Positions 22,211 to 33,306 of a stretch of DNA of 64,000 bases are shown piece by piece; the first letter of the stretch is position 1, and each line of letters opens with the position of its first letter. Below the pieces are notes generated by a model. The model saw only the letters and a list, made by a program, of their open reading frames with translations, made no database searches and had not been told where the DNA came from. The stretch covers positions 95,782 to 159,781 of the forward strand of contig CAUYUJ010015514.1 in the NCBI GenBank assembly GCA_963575745.1. Direction: 5' to 3'. The translations under genes and the position numbers were made by a program. The stretch comes from Prorocentrum cordatum. Its lineage: Eukaryota > Sar > Dinophyceae > Prorocentrales > Prorocentraceae.

Positions 22211-24620
22211 TCCCTCCCCTGAATTGGCCCAGGAAGGCCCGCGGAGAGGGCCGGAAAGGCCCTCAGCCCCCCGAAGCCTCCTCAGTGCACCACCCGAGTC
22301 CCAGCGGGTGTTTACTCGGCTTTGGGAGGCTAATTTGCATGACCTCCTCGATTGGCCACTGGCCTCGAAGACGACTCCAAGAAGGCCTGGAGGTTTCCGA
22401 AGGGCTCCAAGAGTCCCAAGCATCGGCGGTGGAGAAACCTCCCTTTAGTAAACCTCCCCTTAGTGAAAACAGCCTGGGACCGAAGTCGACGGACTTGGAC
22501 CCGCAAAAATGACGGCCGCGACGCCCTCTCGCGAACTGAAAACGGCGAATTCCTCAGTCGACGTGTCAGGGTAGGAGGTCTATCCACCTCCGAAAGAAGG
22601 TTAGAAGCACGAATCGCGAGGCTCTCCTGCGCGCAGAGTGCTGCGGCTACGGCGCCGAGGCGCAGGGATTATGCACACTGTTCGCTCGGCCTGCTCATCA
22701 TTTGAGGTATGCCGCGAATTCCGTCGCAATAGTGCCCCATTTGGGGTATCGACGTGGTGGTTGTGTATATTCTTTGGGTCCCCACCATTGTTCGATCGAT
22801 GATACATCATCTGATGTGTTCACGTCGTCCCATCCTATATTGGATCCAGTGTGGTGTCGGACGTCGTCAACAGATCCAGAGTTCGGTCTCTCAAATCCCC
22901 TTTTGCAGTCAAGACCAGGTCGTGTTGTGGAGTCCGTTGGAGCACCTGCCGCGTCCACTCTTGTTCGCAGGTGTTCGACAATGTCCGTATCCAATGCCGT
23001 CTCCGCTCGTACTGTGGAAGCCCAATATGTGAAGTACAGCCTTTCCGTTGCCTTTTCTGCTTTGCGAATGCTTTAACCTTGCCACCCACAGTTTCGAATG
23101 TTCCGTTGTGGGTTCATCACCGTGACTACAGGGCATGAAATCAAGCGAACTGTCTACGTCGCATTCGTCGCCGTCGTCGGAGTGCTGGTGGGAAGCATCG
23201 TGTCGGTCGTCGGTGCTGATACTGACCTTGTTTCCGTGGAAAGGCGAAAACAATCAGATGGTAGATATAACGGTCTAAGTCAGAGGACTAACAGATCGTG
23301 CAGAAAGCTCCAAGAGGCAAACTGGGAGCTACAGCAACGCTGTGCTAAGCATAAAGCAGTGCCTACGTCAGCCTACGTTAGCAAAACAGCTAACATGCAA
23401 TATGGTTAGCAGCGCTGAGATGCACCAATCCTAAACTGGCGCAGCTCCTCTATCTCGACGACCTGCTCGGGCTGATCCATGATTTGATTTGGCAGGTGTC
23501 CTTTCCCTTCGTTTCATCTGTGCTCCGCCACTTCACTTCTCACGACGACGCGTCTGGATGGGCCATTGGAGATACGCGAAGCGCCCATCCTTTCACTGGC
23601 ATCGGCACTGACTTTGCGCCAAGCAAAGGTGCGTATTCCTCTCGCGCAGGTCGTGAGTGTGCGAGCGTCATCTAGTCCAAAAGCTACGCGCAGCGTTCCA
23701 ATATCGTCGTAGCGGCAGCGAGCTTCCAGCAACGAAACTCTTGTGCGCAACAACATCGTGACAGAGGTCTCTCGAATTAGTGCGTTGTATGCCTGCTGCC
23801 CTCTGGCTCGACTGAACTCATGCAATATCTTTGCGCCCAACCTTGCTTTGCCCAACAGTGGCATGAATGGAGGTTGGGAGCCCTGAGCAAGGGGAGGGGG
23901 CCCTCCTGCTCCACTGATCTAACTGTTTCCAGTTCAGATGCTTAAACTAGGCACGTCGCTGAACGTTCTCCTGCTGACAGCCCCAAGTGGCGCCCCCCCG
24001 TGGAATGCGGCTGGAAGTGCGAATGCATGCGACCAAGACGGACACGCATCGAATACCACTGACAAGATGACCGCATCACCTGTGGAACAGAGGGTGTGGC
24101 CCTCCGGCTCTTCGCGCAACACGCGCTCGTAGTGAACTGACCTGCTGCCAAACATTCCATTTCGGAGGCCTCCCGTGGCGGCGAACAGAGTTTGAACCTC
24201 TCCGCCCATGGCTGCCCCAAGGCTCCCCGTAATCGCGCAACGGTCGAGCCGCCTTCCTAGCTGTTCGGAACGGTCCGCTCGAGTCCCATCCGTGGAGACG
24301 GGGACGTCAAATTGGGCTTGCGCAATCGATCAGACCGATGCCGCACACCGACGTCGGCATGCATCACGGAATCGATCGAATCGTAAGCAACCCAGGCCCA
24401 AAGCGCTGTTATTGCTCCCCTGAGGTCGGATACGGGCTGCTCTGGGCCTTCGGCACCAGACAAACCCTTTGATCGAGACTGATCAGCTCTGCTCAACCAT
24501 ACGATCTTCCTCCCATCCGCTTCCACCCAGCTCTCCTCCCCCTGGGCCCCATCTGAGTGAAGACCACGGCTTTGTTAGACGGTCCACAGGCCTCGACCGA
24601 CCGACCAACAAGTCCTCCTC
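22211..24620. other. Unassigned region, no recognisable gene
   Basis: Balanced-composition DNA with several open frames of 80-120 codons on both strands. The most protein-like is minus 23514-23864 (containing KARLGAKILHEFSRARGQQA and RVSLLEARCRYDDIGTLR); next is minus 22909-23253, His/Asp/Ser-rich. None matches a family I know, and overlapping frames on the other strand are equally long. They could be decayed gene fragments. Confidence 0.35.
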
Positions 24621-24830
24621 CTCCTTCTCACGTTCCTCCTCCCTTTCCTCCTCCTCCTCCTCCTCCTCCTCCTCCTTCTCCTCCGCCTCCTCCCTCTCCT
24701 CACCATCCTCAACCCTCTCCACTTTCCGAGAGATCTTGTTCCTCCGTGCCAGCGTCCTCCGGCCCCTTCTCATCTTCCTCCTCCTCCTCCTCCTCCTCCT
24801 CCTCCTCCGCAATGCGCGGGAGGACACCAC
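24621..24830. repeat. TCC/CTC microsatellite
   Basis: CTC-rich runs at 24621-24715 and 24777-24810 separated by a short unique segment. Confidence 0.9.
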
Positions 24831-25199
24831 CCACGTCGTCCTCGCCATCCTCCTACATACATGTTCCTTCTAGACGGCTTCTCATCGTCTGACCACCAGG
24901 CGTGTCGGCAAGGCAAGGCCAAGAATTTCGCCCGAGACTTCCTCACCGCGAGTCGCCCCGAAACTTGAAGCTTCCAGCCGTACACGGATGAAGGCGGTTG
25001 GCTTTCGAAATATGGCTCTCGCCGTAGCGCCGTGCACATTCGTCATGAAAACTCCCAACGGTGAAACGTGCGGAATGGAGGGCACACATGCGCAGCTCTC
25101 GCCGCAGCGACGCGCACATCTGCCTGAACAGCACCTACGGCAGGTTCGTGCCGTGCCGACCCCAGCGTTGGTTTTTAACACCGCAGGGATCCTTCAACC

Positions 25200-25238
25200 T
25201 TGAACGATCGGCCGCTGCCGCAACGTCCGATCGTTCAA
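25200..25238. repeat. Perfect 12-bp inverted repeat (hairpin)
   Basis: TTGAACGATCGG (25200-25211) and CCGATCGTTCAA (25227-25238) are exact inverses with a 15-nt spacer. Nearby TTCAACCTTGAACG segments are also self-complementary. The flanks show a loose direct repeat of about 345 bp (TGGCTCTCGCC at about 25014 and 25362). Confidence 0.7.
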
Positions 25239-25639
25239 CATCGATCGATTCCGGGTCGCCGGCGGCGTTCAACCTTGAACGCCCGCGCTGGGGTCGCCGC
25301 TGGTCGACACGACGCAAACCTACCGTACCAGACATGCTGATGGAGGGGGTCGTTTTCAAAATGTGGCTCTCGCCCTAGCGCCGCGCATATTCTTCGCAAA
25401 AGCTTCCAGCATTTACACGGACGCAGGGCGGCTCCTTCTCAGAGCAGAATTTCCGCTCGAGCCTTCCTTACAAATCCGCCGACCCCTTGGGGTTCATCGG
25501 CGTGTGAGATGCTTCCACCTTCCCACCTGACCGGACAAGAACGGGAAGCGTCGCTTTAGTCCACCAAGCATGTGGAAAATGCTCTGTTGTTGTTATGCCG
25601 CGCAGGTATGCCGTGGCGCGCGTGTCGGCGTGCGTGCGG

Positions 25640-25765
25640 GGTGTGTTTCGCTGTGCTCCTGTATGTTCTGCCGTGCTCCTGTTCTGCCGTGCTTCTGTGT
25701 TCTGCCGTGCCTCTGTGTGCTCTGTGTGTTCTGCCGTGTTCCTGTACCTGCCGTGCGGATCGTCG
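25640..25765. repeat. Inverted CTGCCGTGCTC cluster at the head of the array
   Basis: TTCTGCCGTGCTCC and variants occur five to six times here in the opposite orientation to the following array, so transcripts across the junction could fold into a long hairpin. The same arrangement is present at 28925-29050. Confidence 0.75.
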
Positions 25766-25799
25766 CGGTGGTCGTTTTGGCAGAGCTTCTGGGCGCACA

Positions 25800-27560
25800 C
25801 GGCAGAAAAAGATCAGGAGCACGGCAGAATGGGCCCCAAGAGCGAAGGAGCACGGCAGAGAAAGACAAGGAACACGGCAGAATAGACCCCAAGAGCAAAT
25901 GAGTACGGCAGAATACACCCCAAAAGCTAAGGAGCACGGCAGAAAATGACCAGGAGCACGGCAGAATAGACCTCAAGAGCTAAGGAGCAGGCAGAAAAAG
26001 ACCAGGAGCACGGCAGATTAGGCCCCAAGAGCGAAGGAGCACGGCAGAAAAAGACCAGGAGCACGGCAGAATAGACCCCAGGAGCTAAGGAGCAGGGCTG
26101 GATATGCCTCAAGTGCGAAGGAGTACGGCAGAGAAAGACCAGGAGCACGGCAGGATAGACCCCAAAAGCTAAGGAGCACGGCAGAAAATGACCAGGAGCA
26201 CGGCAGAATAGGCCCCAAGAGCGAAGGAGCACGGCAGAAAAAACAGAAGCACGCCAGAGTAGACCCCGAGAGCTGAAGGAGTGCGGGAAAATAGACCCCA
26301 AGAGCGAAGGAGCAAACCAGAAAAAGACGAGGAGCACAGCAGAATAGAACCCAAGAGACAAGGAACACGGCAGAATATGCCCCAAGTGCGAAGGAGCACG
26401 GCAGAAAAAAAACAGGAGCACGGCAGACAAAGACCAGGAGCACAGCAGAATAGGCCCCATGAGCGAAGGAGCACGTCGGAAAAAAAACCAGGAACATGGC
26501 AGAATAGACTCCAAGAGCTGCCGAGCACGGCAGAAAAAGACCAGGAGCACGGCAGAACAGACCCCAAGAGCTAAGGAGCACGGCATAATAGACCCCGAGA
26601 GCGAAAAAGACGCCAGAAAAAAAGACCAGGAGCACGGCAGAAGATGCCCCAAGAGCTAAGGACGACGGCAGCAAAGACCGAAACACAGCAGAAAAGGCCC
26701 GAGGAGCCAAGGAGTACGACAGAAAAGACCAGGAGCACGGCAGAATAGGCCCGAAGAGCGAAGGAGCAAACCAGAAAAAGACCAGGAGCACGGCAGAATA
26801 GAACCCAAGAGACAAAGAGCACGGCAGAAGATGCCCCAAGTGCGAATAAGCACGGCAGAAAATGACCAGGAGCACGGCAGAATAGACCTCCAGAGCTCAG
26901 GGGCACGGCAGAAAAAGACCAGGACCACGGCTGAATAGACCGCGAGAGCTAAGGAGCACGGCAGAAAAAGACCAGGAGCACGGCAGAACAGGCCCCATGA
27001 GCGAAGGAGCACGGCAGACAAAAAAACAAAGAGCACGGCAGAATAGACCCCAAGAGCTGAGGAGCACGGCAGAAGAGGCCCCAAGAGCGAAGGAGCATGA
27101 CAGAAAAAAAACAGGAGCACGGCAGAATAGACCCCAAGAGCTGAGGAGCACGGCAGAATAGGCGCCAGGAAAGAAGGAGCATTGCAAAACACGACCAGTG
27201 ACCAGGAGCACGGCAGAATAGACCGCGAGAGCTAAGGCGCACGGCAAGATAGATGCAAGAATACAGCATAATACGCCCCAAGGAAGAAGGAGTATGCAAG
27301 AAAAACACAAGGAGCACGGCAGAATAAACCCCGAAAGCGAAGGAGCACGGCTGAATATGCCCCAAGAGCTAAGGAGCACGGCAGAAAACGACCAGGAGCA
27401 CGGCATCATAAGCCCTAAGAACAAAGGATTGTAACAGAAACTGGCCAGGAGCATGGCAGAATAGGCTAGAAGAGCGAAGAAGCACGGCACAAAAAAACAA
27501 GGAGCATTTCAGAATAGACCCCAAGAACGAAAGAGCACGGCAGAATAGACGTGAAGAACG
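25800..27560. repeat. GAGCACGGCAGAA array, unit 1
   Basis: About 60 copies of the 13-mer GAGCACGGCAGAA and variants alternate with short spacers (TAGACCCCAAGAGCTAAG and AAAGACCAG). This gives a compound period near 53 bp. On the minus strand, stop-free frames encode hydrophobic repeats such as FCRAPSLLGSILPCSWSF, which would look like membrane proteins. I treat them as repeat translation. Confidence 0.92.
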
Positions 27561-27589
27561 AATGAACACTTTTTTCGCCGGCCATGCCC

Positions 27590-28808
27590 CGCCCGATTTT
27601 TTTGAGGATGTATGCAGCGAGAGCGCGATTCTAAACATGAGAGGTATTGAAACCGCCACTCCAAGATATCATTTGTGTTAGGATGTCTCAGGCGAGACGC
27701 TAGTTTTTGAACATCTGTCGAACTCGCGGGTTCCCATGTTTAAGGGATGTCTCAGGCGAAACGCTCATCTTTGATGAAATCGATGTTGTGAACATTTCAT
27801 TTTCGTAAGGATGTCTCAGGCGAAATCGCCATTTTGGATCGTCTCGAGGGCGCTCCTGGGGTCAAATTTGGGCTTGTTTGGGGCCTTTGGGGGCCTTCTT
27901 GATGCCTTACAAAACCGTTACAGTCCGATGTTACACACATTCATTTTTTCAGGATGTCCCTAGCGAAATCGTCATTTTTAGATGACTGGTTTAAACAATC
28001 TAGAAGCCTTTTCAGGAGAGATCCCCAGAGGATGTTAAAAGAGCGGTTTTCAAAACGATGTTGTTCGATTTGTTATTTGTTTGAAGATGTCCCTAGCGAA
28101 ATCACTATTTCCAGCAACCTTAAGGGCGCTCTTGGGGCCATGTTGTGGCCTTCTTTTGCTTCCTGATGCCCTCCTAAAATCATTACGATGCGATGTCGCA
28201 CGCATCATTTTTTTGAGGATGTCCCTACCGAAATCGACATTTTTAGAAGGCTGCCTTGGACCGTCTGGAAGCCTTTTCAGAAGCAAAGTCAAAACTATGT
28301 AAGAACAACAGTTTTCAAGTCGATGCTGGTGTCTGTTTTCACTTTTTGAGGATGTCCCTAGCGAAATCGCTATTTTCGGAAGTCCCCCAATCGTTCTGAC
28401 AGCCATCTTGACGTGCTTTTTGGCCTCTCACTTAGTCATCTTGAGGTACTTCGAGAACGATATCAAGACGACGTTGAGGACATCTCATTTTGTTGAGGAT
28501 GTCCCTAGCGAAATGCAAATTTTCTGCCGTGCTCTTCGTTCTGGTCCGCCGTGCTGCCGCTCGTTTTCTGAGGATGTCCCTAGCGAAATCGAAATTCTTA
28601 ACATAAGAGTTAGTTAAAGACTTCAGTCGTCATCTCATTTTTTCGAGGATGTCCCGAGCGAAACGCAAATTTCCTCGGGATGGCGAAATTTCGCTGTCAT
28701 CAACTGTTCGAAGATGTCTCGAGCGAAACGCTTGTTTTTGTTAAACGCGATGTCGCGAAGATCTCATTGTTGTGAGGATGTCTCACGCGAAATCGCCATC
28801 CCGAGGAA
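27590..28808. repeat. Interspersed GGATGTCCCTAGCGAAA motif array, unit 1
   Basis: Eleven-plus copies of GAGGATGTCCCTAGCGAAA or GGATGTCTCAGGCGAAA sit at about 27681, 27745, 27809, 27952, 28085, 28217, 28350, 28497, 28572, 28647, 28711 and 28776. Steps cluster near 64-75 and 132-147 bp. Each motif is preceded by a T-rich tract and usually followed by an ATTTT-like tail. The sequence between motifs is mostly unrelated. Confidence 0.85.
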
Positions 28809-29084
28809 CCTGACCGGACAATAACGGGAAGCGTCGCTTTAGTCCACCAAGCATGTGGAAAATGCTCTGTTGTTGTTATGCCGCGCAGGTATGCCGTGGC
28901 GCGCGTGTCGGCGTGCGTGCGGGGTGTGTTTCGCTGTGCTCCTGTGTGTTCTGCCGTGCTCCTGTTCTGCCGTGCTTCTATGTTCTGCCGTGCCTCTGTG
29001 TGCTCTGTGTGTTCTGCCGTGTTCCTGTATCTGCCGTGCGGATCGTCGCGGTGGTCGTTTTGGCAGAGCTTCTGGGCGCACACG

Positions 29085-31835
29085 GCAGAAAAAGATCAGG
29101 AGCACGGCAGAATAGACCCCAAGAGCGAAGGAGCACGGCAAAGAAAGACAAGGAACACGGCAGAATAGACCCCAAGAGCAAATGAGTACGGCAGAATACA
29201 CCCCAAAAGCTAAGGAGCACGGCAGAAAATGACCAGGAGCACGGCAGAATAGACCTCAAGAGCTAAGGAGCAGGCAGAAAAAGACCAGGAGCACGGCAGG
29301 TTAGGCCCCAAGAGCGAAGGAGCACAGGAAAAAGACCAGGAGCACAGCAGAATAGACCCCAGGAGCTAAGGAGCAGGGCTGGATATGCCTCAAGTGCGAA
29401 GGAGTACGGCAGAGAAAGACCAGGAGCACGGCAGGATAGACCCCAAACGCTAAGGAGCACGGCAGAGAATGACCAGGAGCACGGCAGAATAGGCCCCAAG
29501 AGCGAAGGAGCACGGCAGAAACAAACAGAAGCACGCCAGAGTAGACCCCGAGAGCTGAAGGAGTGCGGGAAAATAGACCCCAAGAGCGAAGGAGCAAACC
29601 AGAAAAAGACGAGGAGCACAGCATAATAGAACCCAAGAGACAAGGAGCACGGCAGAATATGCCCCAAATGCGAAGGAGCACGGCAGAAACAAAAGCGGGA
29701 GCACGGCAGACAAAGACCAGGAGCACAGCAGAATAGGCCCCATGAGCGAAGGAGCACGTCGGAAAAAAAAAAACAGGAGCATGGCAGAATAGACTCCAAG
29801 AGCTGCCGAGCACGGCAAAAAAAAAAAAAACAGGAGCACGCCAGAATAGACCCCAAGAGCTAAGGAGCACGGCATAATAGACCCCGAGAGCGAAAACGAC
29901 GCCAGAAAAAAGACCAGGAGCACGGCAGAAGATACCCCAAGAGCTAAGGACGACGGCAGAAAAGACCGAAACACAGCAGAAAAGGCCCGAGGAGCCAAGG
30001 AGTACGACAGTAAAGACCAGGAGCACGGCAGAATAGGCCCGAAGAGCGAAGGAGCAAACCAGAAACCGACGAGGAGCACGGCAGAATAGAACCCAAGAGA
30101 CAAGGAGCACGGCAGAAGATGTCCCAAATGCGAAGAAGCACGGCAGAAAATGACCAGGAGCACGGCAGAATAGACCCCCAGAGCTCAGGGGCACGGCAGA
30201 CAAAAGACCAGGACCACGGCAGATTAGACCTCAATAGCTAAGGAGCAGGCAGAACAAAAGACCAGGAGCACGGCAAGTTAGGCCCCAAGAGCGAAGGAGC
30301 ACGGCAGAAAGAGACCAGGAGCAATGCAGAATAGACACCAGGAGCTAAGGAGCAGGGCTGGATATGCATCAAGTGCGAAGGAGTACGGCAGAGAAAAGAC
30401 CAGGAGCACGGCATAATAGACCCCAAACGCTAAGGAGCACGGCAGAGAATGACCAGGATCACGGCAGAATAGGCCACACGAGCGAAGGAGCACGACAGAA
30501 ACAAACATAAGCACGCCAGAGTAGACCCCGAGAGCTGAAGGAGTGTGGGAACATAGACCCCACGAGCGAAGGAGCATACCAGAAAAAGACGAGGAGCACA
30601 GCAGAATAGAACCCAAGAGACAAGGAACACGGCAGAATATGCCCCAAGTGCGAAGGAGCACGGCAGAAACAAAAGCAGGAGCACGGCAGAAACAGACCAG
30701 GACCACAACAGAATCGGCCCCATGAGCGAAGGAGCACGTCGGAAACAAACCAGGAGCATGGCAGAATAGACTCCAAGAGCTGCCGAGCACGGCAGAAAAA
30801 AAAACACGCCAGAATAAACCCGAAGAGCTAAGGAGCACGGCAGAAGATGCCCCAAGTGCGAAGAAGCACGGCAGAAAATTACCAGGATCACGGCATAATA
30901 GACCCCCAGAGCTCAAGGGCACGGCAGAAAAAGACCAGGAGCACAGCAGAAAAGGCCCGAGGAGCCAAGGAGTACGACAGAAAAGACCAGGAGCACGGCA
31001 GAACAGGCCCGAAGAGCGAAGGAGCAAACCAGAAACCGACGAGGAGCACGGCAGAATAGAACCCAAGAGACAAGGAGCACGGCAGAATATGCCCCAAGTG
31101 CGAAGAAGCACGGCAGACAATGACCAGGAGCACGGCATAATGGACCCCCAGAGCTCAGGGGCACGGCAGAAAAAGACCAGGACCACAGCAGAATAGACCC
31201 CAGAGCTAAGGAGCACGGCAGAAAAAGACCAGGAGCACGGCAAGATAGGCCCCATGAGCGAAGGAGCACGGCAGAAACAAAAACAAAGAGCACGGCAGAC
31301 TAGACCCCAAGAGCTGAGGAGCACGGCAGAATAGGCCCAAAGAGCGAAGGAGCATGACAGAAAAAAAACAGGAGCACGGCAGAATAGACCCCAAGAGCTG
31401 AGGAGCACGGCAGAATAGGCGCCAAGAAAGAAGGAGCATTGCAAAACACGACCAATGACCAGGAGCACGGCAGAATAGACCGCGAGAGCTAAGGAGCACG
31501 GCAAGATATATGCAAGACAACAGCATAATACGCCCCAAGGAAGAAGGAGTATGCAAGACAAACACAAGGAGCACGGCAGAATAAACCCCGAAAGCGAAGG
31601 AGCACGGCAGAATATGCTCCAAGAGCTAAGGAGCACGGCAGAAAACGACCAGGAGCAGAGCAGCATAAGCCCCAAGAACAAAGGATTGTGACATAAAATG
31701 GCCAGGAGCATGGCATAATAGGCCCGTAGAGCGAAGGAGGACGGCACACAAAAAACGAGCATTGCAGAATAGACCCCGTGAGCGAAGGAGCACGGCAGAA
31801 TTGCTCATTCTCTGCCTTGCTCTTTTTTTCGCCAG
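29085..31835. repeat. GAGCACGGCAGAA array, unit 2 (expanded)
   Basis: Same motif array as 25800-27560 with an internal duplication. About 90 copies of the core are present. Confidence 0.92.
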
Positions 31836-31839
31836 CCAT

Positions 31840-33060
31840 GCTCCGCCCGATTGTTTGAGGATGTATGCAGCGAGAGCGCGATGTTTAACACGAGAGGTAG
31901 TACAACGCCACTCCAAGATATCATTTGGGTTAGGATGTCTCAGGCGAGACGCTCGTTTTTGAACATCTGTCGAATTCGCGGCTTCCCATGTTTAAGGGAT
32001 GTCTCAGGCGAAACGCTCATGTTTGATGAAATCGATGTTGTGAACAGCTCATTTGTGTAAGGATGTCTCAAGCGAAATCGCCATTTTGGATCGTCTCGAG
32101 GGCGCTCCTCGGGGTCAAATTTGGGCTTGTTTGGGGCCTTTGGGGGCATTCTTGATGCCTTACAAAATCGTTACAGTCCGATGTTACACACATTCATTTT
32201 TTCAGGATGTCCCTAGCGAAATCGTCATTTCTAGATGACTGGCTTAAACCATCTAGAAGCCTTTTCTGGAGCGATCCCAAGACGATGTTAAACCAGCAGT
32301 TTTCCAAACGATGTTGTTCGATGTGTTATTTGTTCGAAGATGTCCCTAGCGAAATCACTATTTTCAGCAACCTTAAGGGCGCTCTTGGAGCCATGTTGTG
32401 GCCTTCTTGTGCTTCCGGATGCCCCCCTAAAATCATTACGATGCGATGTCGCACGCATCATTTTTTTGAGGATGTCCCTACCGAAATCTACATGTTTTGA
32501 AGGCTGCCTTGGGCCGTTTGGAAGCCTTTTCAGAAGCAAAGTCAAAACTATGTAAGAACAACAGTTTTCAAGTCGATGCTGGTGTATGTTTTCACTTTTT
32601 GAGGATGTCCCTAGCGAAATCGCTAGTTTCGGAAGTCCCCAAATCGTTCTGACAGCCATCTTGACGTGCTTTTTGGCCTCTCATTTCGTCATCTTGAGGT
32701 ACTTCGAGAACGATATCAAGACGACGTTGAAGACATCTCATTTTGTTGAGGATGTCCCTAGCGAAATGCAAATTTTCTGCCGTGCTCTTCGTTCTGGTCC
32801 GCCGTGCTGCCGCTCGTTTTCTGAGGATGTCCCTAGCGAAATCGCAATTATTAACATAAGAATTAGTTAAAGACTTCAGCCGTCATCTCATGTGTTCGAG
32901 GATGTCCCGAGCGAAACGCACATTTTCACAGACGGCGACATTTCGCTGTCATCAACTGTTCGAGGATGTCTCGAACGAAACGATTGTTTTTGTTAAACGC
33001 GATGTCGCGAATATCTCATTTTTGTGAGGACGTCTCACGTAAAATCGCCATCCCGAGGAA
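31840..33060. repeat. Interspersed GGATGTCCCTAGCGAAA motif array, unit 2
   Basis: Copy of 27590-28808 with the same motif order and spacing. Small substitutions lie mostly in the spacers. Confidence 0.85.
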
Positions 33061-33306
33061 TCCGCTAAGCCAGTATACCGTGCGACCCGCCACCCCCTAT
33101 AGTTAAGAGATCTCTTACTGATATGAGGGGGATTCAGCCAAAACGTCCAGCTCGCTTCTCGTTCCTCGAAGACGCTTCCCGTCATCCGCTAAGCCTCTTC
33201 CCCGTGCAGCCCGCCACCCCCTATATTTAATTTCTCTTACTGATATGAGGAGGATTCAGCCAAAACGTCCAGCTCGCTTCTCGTTCCTCAAAGACGCTTC
33301 CCGTCA
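33061..33306. repeat. 125-bp tandem duplication
   Basis: TCCGCTAAGCC begins at 33061 and again at 33186, followed in both by CCCGCCACCCCCTATA and GATTCAGCCAAAACGTCCAG. The two copies differ at several sites. Confidence 0.85.

Larger units (their letters stand above)
25526..28808. repeat. Macro-repeat unit 1 (3.28 kb)
   Basis: The sequence starting CCTGACCGGACAA at 25526 restarts at 28809. The first unit ends with GCCATCCCGAGGAA, as does the second. Each unit contains, in order, an inverted CTGCCGTGCTC segment, a CGGCAG array, a CGCCGGCCATGC-type linker and a GGATGTC-motif array. Confidence 0.92.
28809..33060. repeat. Macro-repeat unit 2 (about 4.25 kb)
   Basis: A near-identical tandem copy of 25526-28808 that is about 970 bp longer, because part of its CGGCAG array (roughly 30240-31200) has been internally duplicated. 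The linker GGATGTATGCAGCGAGAG lies at 27604 and again near 31858. Confidence 0.92.

Noticed and set aside
27681-28790. CRISPR-like pattern of short repeats with unique spacers
   Set aside because: Spacing is irregular (64-147 bp), repeats vary, and the context is eukaryotic with no cas genes.
25593-31839. Series of hydrophobic, Cys/Leu-rich frames resembling multi-pass membrane proteins (FCRAPSLLGSILPCSW repeats)
   Set aside because: Translation of the 53-bp CGGCAG array in minus frames. Neighbouring frames are also open, and the repeats are DNA-level.
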